Shown in pieces: positions 1-5,547 of a DNA stretch of 8,823 nucleotides. The notes beneath the pieces were generated by a model. That model was not told where the DNA came from. It made no database searches and saw nothing but the letters and a program-made list of their open reading frames with translations. The number at the start of each line of letters is the position of its first letter. Within the stretch, counting starts at the first letter, position 1. The translations under genes and the position numbers were made by a program. The stretch lies in NCBI GenBank assembly GCA_025936205.1, contig JAICTU010000389.1, positions 1 through 8,823 on the forward strand. The letters are read 5' to 3'. Origin of the DNA: Polyangiaceae bacterium. Lineage in GTDB: Bacteria; Myxococcota; Polyangia; Polyangiales; Polyangiaceae.

Positions 1-867
1 CAGCGCGTCCAGCGCCGCGCCGCGCGCCTCGTAGTGGTCGATCCGCAGGTGCCGGGTGGCGAAGCGCGGATCGTTCGTGTGCGGGGCGGAGCCCAGCGCC
101 GAGGTCAGCTCCTGCCAGAACTTTTCCAGTGAAGAGAGGTGCAAGGCGATCATGCCCCCGTCCTGCGTGCGCAGGATGTGCGCCTGCGCGAGCCGCGGCC
201 GGTCACTGAAGCCCGGCGCGCGGCCCAGCGCGAAGAAGGCCGCGAAGGGCTCGACCGCGAAGTGCGCCATCGCCTCCAGCATCGAGACCTCCACCAGGCT
301 CCCGCGTCCATCGCGCCCGCGCGCCACCAGCGCCGCCAGGATGCCGTAGGCCGCATAGATGCCGGTGATGGCATCGGCCAGCGCCGGGCCCATGAAGCGC
401 GGTCGTTCCGGGTCCACCACCACGCTCAAGAAGCCGCTCAGCGCCTGTGCCACGGAGTCGTAGCTCGGCCGTTCCGCGTACGGTCCGCGCGCGCCGAACC
501 CGCTGATCGAGCCGTACACGAGCCGCGGGTTGAGTTGCTTCAGCCGATCGAAGCCGGCGCCGAGCCGGTCTGCAGTGCCGGGGCGGAAGTTCTGAATGTA
601 GACGTCTGCGTTCTGGATCAGCTGATCGAACAGCGCGCGATCGGCGTCACGCCCCAGGTCGAGGGCGATGCTGCGCTTGTTGCGGTTGTATGCCTGAAAA
701 TGCGGCGAGAACAGCTCGCCCTGGTAGCTGCGGTAGGGGTCTCCCGTCGGGCTCTCCACCTTGATCACGTCGGCGCCGAGATCGGCGAGCATCATGCCCG
801 CGCAGGGGCCGGTGATGAACGTGCCTTGCTCGACGATGCGGATGCCGCTCAAAGGACTGCCGATCAT
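1..867 (-). CDS. CaiB/BaiF family class III CoA-transferase (3' end outside window)
   Basis: Class III CoA-transferases move CoA between carboxylic acids through an aspartyl-CoA thioester. Translation from the ATG at 867 gives 289 residues without a stop up to the window edge; family members are about 380-430 aa, so the C-terminal quarter or so is missing. Visible family features are the N-terminal TFITGPCAGMMLADLGADV segment (about residues 15-33) followed by KVESP, the NRNKRSIALDL motif (61-71), QNFRPG (91-96), YGSISGFGARGPYAERP (118-134) and MGPALADAITG (159-169), whose Asp165 fits the catalytic aspartate. The start lies 3 nt after the stop of the citryl-CoA-lyase-like gene, so the two are almost certainly co-transcribed and perhaps translationally coupled. 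The neighbour suggests that this enzyme makes the CoA ester which the lyase-like protein handles. The substrate is unknown. Family assignment is secure. Confidence 0.93.
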   Translation of the reverse strand, partial: MIGSPLSGIRIVEQGTFITGPCAGMMLADLGADVIKVESPTGDPYRSYQGELFSPHFQAYNRNKRSIALDLGRDADRALFDQLIQNADVYIQNFRPGTADRLGAGFDRLKQLNPRLVYGSISGFGARGPYAERPSYDSVAQALSGFLSVVVDPERPRFMGPALADAITGIYAAYGILAALVARGRDGRGSLVEVSMLEAMAHFAVEPFAAFFALGRAPGFSDRPRLAQAHILRTQDGGMIALHLSSLEKFWQELTSALGSAPHTNDPRFATRHLRIDHYEARGAALDAL

Positions 868-870
868 GGC

Positions 871-1680
871 TCAGTGGTCTCCCGGCACGAAGCCCGCGGG
901 GGCCGGCCCATCATACTCGATCGCAGCGGCCCCCGCGTGCGAGAGCACAAAGCCGATCGGCCGCTGTTGCTCCTCCAGCAGGTGTGCAATCAGGCTGGCG
1001 GTGCGGGCGAGCATCGGCACGCCCTTGAGCGCGAGCAGGGGATAGCCGGCGTCGAGCAGGACGGCGGCGATGGCCGACGACACGTTCATGGCCAGCGGTT
1101 TGCCGATGATGCCGGGCAGGGCGCGCTCGATCGCACGCGCCGCCTCGATGTGCCGCCCTGCGCAGCCGGCCCGCGCTGCCACATCCAGCAGCCGATCCAC
1201 CCGTGGATCGCGCGCTTTGTGCAGCGGATGCCCATAGCCCGGCACGGGGCGTTTGGCCGCGCGCTCTTCGCGCACGCGCGCGCTGGCCACGTCGTCCAGC
1301 GTCGCGCTCGGGCCTGCGCCGGCGACCACGTCAGCCAGCAGCCGACCGGAGGACTCCGCAGCGCCCAGGATCACCGAGCCGCAACCCAGAATGCCCGCCG
1401 CGACGGCGCCTTGCAGCGCCTCGGGAGCGGCCGCCAGCGTCATCCGGCTCGCCTGCACGCTGGGCACCAGGCCATGCTCGGCGATCGCCACGAGCGTCGC
1501 ATCGAGCACCGCGCGCTGGCCCGCGCTCGGCAACTCACCGACCACGAGCAGCCAGATGTGATCGGTGAAGCTGACCGAGCCGATCAGATCGGTGCACAGG
1601 TCCTTGCCGCGCACCAGGATGACGCTCTCGTTGGAGGAAGAAATCGCCGAGGAGCGATGTGTCTGCGAACCGATCTTCAT
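871..1680 (-). CDS. Short citrate synthase / citryl-CoA lyase-like protein
   Basis: A 269-aa protein of the short citrate-synthase-like type usually annotated as citryl-CoA lyase; full citrate synthases are about 370-430 aa. Family features are EHGLVPSVQASRM (68-80), GYGHPLHKARDPR (148-160, matching GFGHRVYKxxDPR of citrate synthase), the KPLAMNV segment (194-200) and ARTASLIAHLLEE (225-237). His69 and His151 match the two histidines used by the citryl-CoA-lyase domain of ATP-citrate lyase. The third catalytic residue, Asp in NVD, is Ser201 here (NVSS), and the citrate-synthase His of GPAHGGANE is replaced (GSVILGAAE, 101-109). The family reaction is CoA-ester C-C cleavage or condensation giving acetyl-CoA and an oxoacid. 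With the changed active site, activity or substrate may differ. It is first in a two-gene unit with the CoA-transferase. ATG start at 1680, with only a weak purine-rich stretch upstream. Confidence 0.85.
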   Translation of the reverse strand: MKIGSQTHRSSAISSSNESVILVRGKDLCTDLIGSVSFTDHIWLLVVGELPSAGQRAVLDATLVAIAEHGLVPSVQASRMTLAAAPEALQGAVAAGILGCGSVILGAAESSGRLLADVVAGAGPSATLDDVASARVREERAAKRPVPGYGHPLHKARDPRVDRLLDVAARAGCAGRHIEAARAIERALPGIIGKPLAMNVSSAIAAVLLDAGYPLLALKGVPMLARTASLIAHLLEEQQRPIGFVLSHAGAAAIEYDGPAPAGFVPGDH

Positions 1681-1701
1681 GTTACCGCCGGATGTACCCC
1701 A

Positions 1702-1734
1702 TTTCGCATAGCGAAAATGTCTTCGGTATGCGAA
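1702..1734. promoter_or_regulatory. Tandem palindromic operator candidates over a minus-strand promoter
   Basis: Site 1 is TTTCGC-ATA-GCGAAA (1702-1716), a perfect dyad with a 3-bp centre. Site 2 is TTCGG-TAT-GCGAA (1722-1734), with one arm mismatch. Both fit TTCGSWWWGCGAA, and their centres (1709 and 1728) are 19 bp apart, near two helical turns. On the minus strand, TTCGCA (1734-1729) and TATGCG (1710-1705) could act as -35 and -10 with an 18-bp spacer, so the palindromes would cover both elements. The divergent IclR-type gene is the obvious candidate binder; IclR regulators usually bind palindromes in such divergent gaps. The sites are seen directly; their function is inferred. Confidence 0.55.
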
Positions 1735-1760
1735 TCCAGAGCATGCTCGGTGAGCGGGAC

Positions 1761-1788
1761 CGCACTGTCAAGAGGACAGGCCAGTGCG
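1761..1788. repeat. Nested inverted repeat upstream of the IclR-type gene
   Basis: CGCACTG (1761-1767) pairs with CAGTGCG (1782-1788). Inside it, CTGTC (1765-1769) pairs with GACAG (1775-1779) around AAGAG. The two pairings share CTG, so they are partly exclusive as RNA structures. As DNA this could be a second regulator site. It sits about 50 bp upstream of the IclR start. Function unknown. Confidence 0.35.
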
Positions 1789-1798
1789 TGGCGCGGGG

Positions 1799-1835
1799 TT
1801 GTTCCGAGGCGCGAATAGAAATACACTCGCGCTCC
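1799..1835 (+). promoter_or_regulatory. Possible promoter for a leaderless IclR-type mRNA
   Basis: TTGTTC (1799-1804) and TACACT (1822-1827) are separated by 17 bp and resemble -35 and -10 elements, with about 3/6 and 4/6 matches to the sigma-70 consensus. Transcription would begin near 1834, only a couple of bases before the ATG at 1836. No Shine-Dalgarno sequence is visible before that ATG, which agrees with a leaderless message. Weak evidence from sequence alone. Confidence 0.3.
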
Positions 1836-2645
1836 ATGCCTGCTCGAGAAGCCGCTGCGGCTCGTCGGGAAGTCATGGGCGGGCTCGCCAAGGGTCTGCT
1901 GGTGCTGCGAGCGCTCGGGCGCGAATCGCGCGGGCTGACGTTGAGCGAAGTCGCGGCCATCGCCCAGTTGCCCGCGGCCACCGCGCGGCGCTGCCTGCAC
2001 ACGCTGGAGGAGCTGGGCTATGTCACGCGTTCGGGGCGAGCGTTTCTGCTGCGCCCCAAGGTGTTGGAGTTGGGGGCGGCGTACCTCGACGCGATCGACG
2101 TCGACACGCTCACCAAGACGCACCTCGCCGATCTGGCGCAGAAGACCGGAGACTCGGCAGCGCTCAGCGTGCTCGACGGCGTCGACATCGTGTACATCGC
2201 GCGTGCTTCGGCACGCACTCTGCTCCGGCTCGAGGCTCACGTCGGCAGCCGTTTCCCCGCGTATCCCACCTCCATGGGCCGGGTGCTTCTGGCCGGGCTC
2301 AGCTCCGAGGGGCTGCGCCGTTACTTCGCCGCGGCGAACTTCGCGCGGTTGACGGAGCACACGGTGGTCCAGCGCGGCAAGCTGGCGCGGCGCATCGAGG
2401 AGTGCCGGCGCCTGGGTTACGCCGCGGTCGCGGATGAGCTGGCGTACGGCGTCGTGGCCGTGGCCGTGCCCGTGTTCGACGAGTCGGGGCGCGTCGTGGC
2501 TGCCTTGAACAGCTCCAGCCATTCGAAGAAGATGACGCAGACCGAGCTGGTGCGGGAACGCATCGGCCTGCTGCGCGAGATCAGCGCTCAGATCTCGAGC
2601 GAGCTACGGCGCATTCCCGGTCTGGCTTTGAGCGCGCAAAGCTAG
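1836..2645 (+). CDS. IclR family transcriptional regulator, PcaR/PcaU/PobR-like
   Basis: A DNA-binding regulator of 269 aa. The N-terminal winged helix-turn-helix spans about residues 14-76: GLAKGLLVLRAL, then LTLSEVAAIAQLPAATARR, CLHTLEELGYV and FLLRPKVLELGAAYL. The last segments are typical of the beta-ketoadipate regulators PcaR, PcaU and PobR. The C-terminal GAF-like effector domain covers about 90-255, with YPTSMGRVLLAG (143-154), GYAAVADELAYGVVAVAVPV (194-213) and VAALNSSS (221-228). The frame is open back to 1659, but that would overlap the divergent lyase-like gene and run through the operator region, and the added 59 residues look non-coding; the ATG at 1836 gives the normal family length. 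It probably controls the divergent lyase/CoA-transferase pair and itself. PcaR-type proteins sense aromatic-acid breakdown metabolites, so a related effector is likely but unproven. Confidence 0.88.
   Translation: MPAREAAAARREVMGGLAKGLLVLRALGRESRGLTLSEVAAIAQLPAATARRCLHTLEELGYVTRSGRAFLLRPKVLELGAAYLDAIDVDTLTKTHLADLAQKTGDSAALSVLDGVDIVYIARASARTLLRLEAHVGSRFPAYPTSMGRVLLAGLSSEGLRRYFAAANFARLTEHTVVQRGKLARRIEECRRLGYAAVADELAYGVVAVAVPVFDESGRVVAALNSSSHSKKMTQTELVRERIGLLREISAQISSELRRIPGLALSAQS
2625..2642. terminator. Hairpin at the convergent 3' ends of the IclR gene and miaA
   Basis: GCTTTG (2625-2630) and CAAAGC (2637-2642) form a perfect 6-bp stem around AGCGCG, ending at the overlapping stop codons of both genes. 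GGC at 2624-2626 can alternatively pair with GCC just past the stops. There is no U-tract on either strand, so it is at best a weak bidirectional terminator. It is the only candidate at this junction. Confidence 0.3.
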
Positions 2646-3313
2646 CCGAGCTCACGGCAGAAGGCGTCCAGCGCGTCCGGCGCCAGCCACTGCACCGGCG
2701 CCTCGCGCAACCAGGTGAGCTGATGGCGCACGAACTGGCGCGTGACCTGCGCCACTCGTTCACTGAGCGCCGGCAGATCGATCTCGGCGCCCGAGCTCAG
2801 CGCTTCGGCCAGCTGGCGATAGCCCACCGAGTGGAGTGCGCGCGCTTCCGCGTAGCCGTCGCGCAGCAAGCTGCGCACCTCGTCCAGCCAGCCTTGCTGG
2901 AACATGTTGCTTACACGGGCCTGGATGCGCTCGTGCAGCTGCGCGCGCTCGTGCGCGATGCCCAGCAGGCGCAGCGGCACGCGCGGCGTGCGGAAGCCGT
3001 GCTCCGCCTGCAGCTCGCTCAAGCTCCTGCCGGTGAGCTCATGCACCTCGAGCGCACGACTGACGCGCACCAGATCGTTGGGCGCGAGCCGGGTATGGCT
3101 CTGCGGATCGATCGCGGCCAGTCGCGCGTGCAGCGCCGGGCGTCCCAGGCGCTCCGCTTCCTCGCGATGACGCGCGCGGATCCGAGGATCCGCGGGCGGC
3201 GCCGGTGCGAGCCCGTAGTGCAGCGCGCGCACCCACAAGAACGTCCCGCCGCACAGCACTGGGCGCTTGCCGCGCGCCAGAATATCGCGCAGCCGATCCT
3301 CTGCCATCCGCAC
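2642..3313 (-). CDS. 3' portion of miaA, open from an internal GTG
   Basis: After the TAG at codon 59, the first GTG in frame (3313) opens 223 codons covering the central and C-terminal MiaA segments. A product from here would lack the P-loop and Asp40, so it could not be a working dimethylallyltransferase by itself. The GTG is the valine in an ordinary MiaA segment (ARFVRMAED), so it is probably not a real start. An automatic gene caller may nevertheless report this piece as the gene. The 5' piece (3559-3383) encodes 58 residues. Confidence 0.3.
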   Translation of the reverse strand: MRMAEDRLRDILARGKRPVLCGGTFLWVRALHYGLAPAPPADPRIRARHREEAERLGRPALHARLAAIDPQSHTRLAPNDLVRVSRALEVHELTGRSLSELQAEHGFRTPRVPLRLLGIAHERAQLHERIQARVSNMFQQGWLDEVRSLLRDGYAEARALHSVGYRQLAEALSSGAEIDLPALSERVAQVTRQFVRHQLTWLREAPVQWLAPDALDAFCRELG

Positions 3314-3559
3314 GAAGCGCGCCGCATCCGCCGTGTCGAGCGGGTCGAGCTCATCGATCAGATGGTGCTTGACCCGCGTGCGCTACTCGGCGCTTGGCTT
3401 GGCGGAGCCGATGTCGAAGCGGCGGTAGATCTGCACGCTGTCGGCGCTCACCAGCTCGCCATCGAGCTGCTGGCACAGCCGGAGCGCCAGGTCGCTCTTG
3501 CCGGACGCGCTCGGTCCGACCACCGCGAGCACCGGCTCGCGGAACGCGGGCTCGCTCAT
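2642..3559 (-). pseudogene. miaA: tRNA dimethylallyltransferase MiaA interrupted by an in-frame TAG
   Basis: MiaA adds dimethylallyl to N6 of A37 in tRNAs reading UNN codons. The frame from the ATG at 3559 shows the P-loop GPSASGKS (15-22), [18 protein letters not shown] (38-55) with the catalytic-type Asp40, then TAG at codon 59 (3385-3383). The same frame continues with RTRVKHHLIDELDP, CGGTFLWVRALHYGL, RVSRALEVHELTGRSL, SVGYRQL and RQFVRHQLTWLRE to a TAG stop at 2644-2642. Read through, it would be 305 aa, a normal MiaA length, with no frameshift or second stop. Family members have Glu or Gln here, so CAG to TAG is the simplest change. The start overlaps the mutL stop by 4 nt (ATGA). It could be a recent pseudogene, a sequencing error or a readthrough gene. 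Identity is certain; status is open. Confidence 0.9.
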
Positions 3560-5505
3560 CGGCGGCCCACTTTGCGTTCCAGCTCCGCGTAGGAGGTGAA
3601 CGACACGATCGGGCGCCCGTGCGGACAGTGACCGGCGAAGTCGGTGCCGTCGAGGGCTGCGAGCAGCGCCTTGGCCTCGGCGGGTGCGATGGGATCGCCG
3701 GCTCGCAGCGAAGCGTGGCAGGCGAGGGTGGCCAGCGCCAGATCGACGGCGCCGGAAAAGCCGCGTCCGCCCTGGCGCATGGTCTCTGCCAGCAGATCCC
3801 GGAGCAGGCGCTCCGGGCTGAGTCGCTCCAGCAGCCGCGGCACGCCGTGTACGCTCACCCACTGTGTGCCGCGCATGCGCAGGTCCATGCCCAGCGCGCT
3901 GAACTCGGCCGCGTGCTGCTCCAGGAACTCGGTCTCGTCCGCGCCGAGCTCGATCTCGATCGGGAACAGCAGTGCCTGGCTGGCCACGGCGCGCTCGCGA
4001 TACTGCCGGCGCAGCCGATCGAAGGTGACGCGCTCGGCGGCAGCGTGCTGGTCGAGCACATATAGGCCCGCAGGGCCCTCGCAGATCAGGAACGTCTGCT
4101 TGAGCTGCGCGAGGAAGGTCAGGTTGGCCCACTCGACGTGCTCGCCCAGCTGCGCGGGTGCGCGCAGGCTGCGTTCGGTGAGCGCGGGCTCGGAGATGGG
4201 TGCGGAGCGCTGCGCATCGCTGGCGCTCGGCGGCTGCGCCGCGCCTCCGGCGTCAGCGTGGGGAGGCAGTACGCTCGGCGGTCGCGGCTCGGGCGCGCGA
4301 CCCTGCTGCACCCGCGCCCAGGCCGCGCGTGGCGACTCCAGCCAAGTCTGCAAATCGGGAGCCGGCGGCGGCTCGGCGAGAGCGCGCGGCGGCTCGGGTG
4401 CTCTGGGGAACGGCTCGGCGGCAACGTCGCGCAGTGCGGGGCTGTCTGCGGAAGCCGGGCGAGCTGGCTGCAAGGCACCTGGCGGCGAAGCCACCGGCGG
4501 CGGCGCAATCAGCGGCGCCGGCCCGGAGAAACCGCGCGCGAGCTTCGAGCTCAGCACCTGATACAGGGCGTCGCTGACCGCGCGCGGCTCGGCGAAGCGC
4601 AGCTCGATCTTCTGCGGGTGTACGTTGAAGTCCACCAGCCGCGGCGGCAGATCGAGATAGATGACTCCGCGCGGGTAGCGGCCGCGCTCCAGCACGCTGC
4701 CGTAGGCCTGCGCGGCGGCGACCGCGAGCGCGCGGTCGCGGATCGGACGATCGTTGACGAACAGGTGCAGCCCGCCGGCGCCCGTGCGCGCGCGTTCCGG
4801 CCGCGTCAGGTAGGCCTCCACGCGCAGCGGCCCGCGCTCGCCCCGGCACTCGGCCAGCTCTTCCTCGAAGGCCGTCAGCACGCGTTGCCGGCGGTCGCTG
4901 ACGCGCAGCCATTGCCGCAGCATGCGTCCGTCACGCTTCAAGGTGACGGCGAGGTCGGGGCGCGATAGCGCGACCGCCTCTACCACGTCCGCGAGGTGCC
5001 CCGACTCGGTACCGAGCGAGCGCAGGAACTTGCGCCGCGCCGGGACGTTGAAGAACAGATCGCGTACCTCGACCAGCGTGCCCGGCGCGCAGCCGGCGGG
5101 GCGCACGACGGGCTCCAGCCCGCCCTCGAGCATCAGCTCCACGCCCGCACTGGCGTCGGCGCGGCGGGTGCGCAACAGCAGGCGGCTCACCGAGGCGATG
5201 CTGGGCAGCGCCTCGCCACGAAAGCCGTAGCTGGTCAGCTGCTCCAGGTCGGCGAACGCGCGCAGCTTGCTGGTCGCGTGGCGCTTCAGGCTGAGGCGCG
5301 CGTCCGCCTCGCTCATGCCGGAGCCATCGTCGAGCACCGCGATGCGCGTCAGCCCGCCGCCTTCGATCTCCACTCCGCAGCGGGTCGCGCCCGAGTCGAG
5401 CGCGTTCTCCAGCAGCTCCTTGAGCGCGCTCGCCGGGCGCTCGACGACCTCGCCGGCCGCTATCTGGCTGGCGATCTCATCCGAGAGAACACGGATCTCC
5501 GGCAA
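3556..5505 (-). CDS. mutL: DNA mismatch repair protein MutL (endonuclease-type)
   Basis: MutL couples MutS mismatch recognition to strand incision. The 649-aa protein has a GHKL ATPase N-terminus: [12 protein letters not shown] (29-40, catalytic-type Glu30), DDGSGM (59-64), RHATSKL (75-81), [14 protein letters not shown] (94-107) and [10 protein letters not shown] (151-160). A Pro/Ala-rich linker covers about 330-450, and the dimerisation/endonuclease domain about 460-649. The latter carries [12 protein letters not shown] (485-496), [10 protein letters not shown] (595-604) and CPHGRP (627-632), the metal-site motifs of MutLs that nick DNA without MutH. QALLFP (510-515) resembles the sliding-clamp binding motif. 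The last Glu of DQHA(X)2E(X)4E is Asp496. The start is TTG at 5505, preceded by a good GGAGAAG ribosome site about 5 nt away. It lies 42 nt after pcnB and overlaps miaA, so an operon is likely. Confidence 0.96.
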   Translation of the reverse strand: MPEIRVLSDEIASQIAAGEVVERPASALKELLENALDSGATRCGVEIEGGGLTRIAVLDDGSGMSEADARLSLKRHATSKLRAFADLEQLTSYGFRGEALPSIASVSRLLLRTRRADASAGVELMLEGGLEPVVRPAGCAPGTLVEVRDLFFNVPARRKFLRSLGTESGHLADVVEAVALSRPDLAVTLKRDGRMLRQWLRVSDRRQRVLTAFEEELAECRGERGPLRVEAYLTRPERARTGAGGLHLFVNDRPIRDRALAVAAAQAYGSVLERGRYPRGVIYLDLPPRLVDFNVHPQKIELRFAEPRAVSDALYQVLSSKLARGFSGPAPLIAPPPVASPPGALQPARPASADSPALRDVAAEPFPRAPEPPRALAEPPPAPDLQTWLESPRAAWARVQQGRAPEPRPPSVLPPHADAGGAAQPPSASDAQRSAPISEPALTERSLRAPAQLGEHVEWANLTFLAQLKQTFLICEGPAGLYVLDQHAAAERVTFDRLRRQYRERAVASQALLFPIEIELGADETEFLEQHAAEFSALGMDLRMRGTQWVSVHGVPRLLERLSPERLLRDLLAETMRQGGRGFSGAVDLALATLACHASLRAGDPIAPAEAKALLAALDGTDFAGHCPHGRPIVSFTSYAELERKVGRR

Positions 5506-5516
5506 CGCAGCTTCTC
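5506..5516 (-). promoter_or_regulatory. Ribosome binding site deciding the TTG start of mutL
   Basis: Reading the minus strand, GGAGAAG precedes CTGCG and then TTG at 5505. The strong purine run at normal spacing supports the unusual TTG start, and the following residues [20 protein letters not shown] are the standard MutL N-terminus. Confidence 0.7.
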
Positions 5517-5547
5517 CGGCAACAGCGCCCGTCGAGCCGGCGCGCGC

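Noticed and set aside
139..1818. 559-codon plus-strand frame across the CoA-transferase and lyase-like genes
   Set aside because: It is antisense to two genes with clear family motifs. Its translation has no recognisable domain and is rich in Arg, Ala and His, as expected for a shadow of GC-rich coding DNA.
1659..1835. Longer IclR-type protein starting at 1659
   Set aside because: The extra 59 codons overlap the divergent gene's start and the operators, match no IclR feature and would exceed normal family length.
3313..3559. Frameshift in miaA
   Set aside because: The two parts first appear to be separate frames, but 3559, 3385 and 3313 are in the same reading frame. Only a TAG separates them, so it is a nonsense codon.
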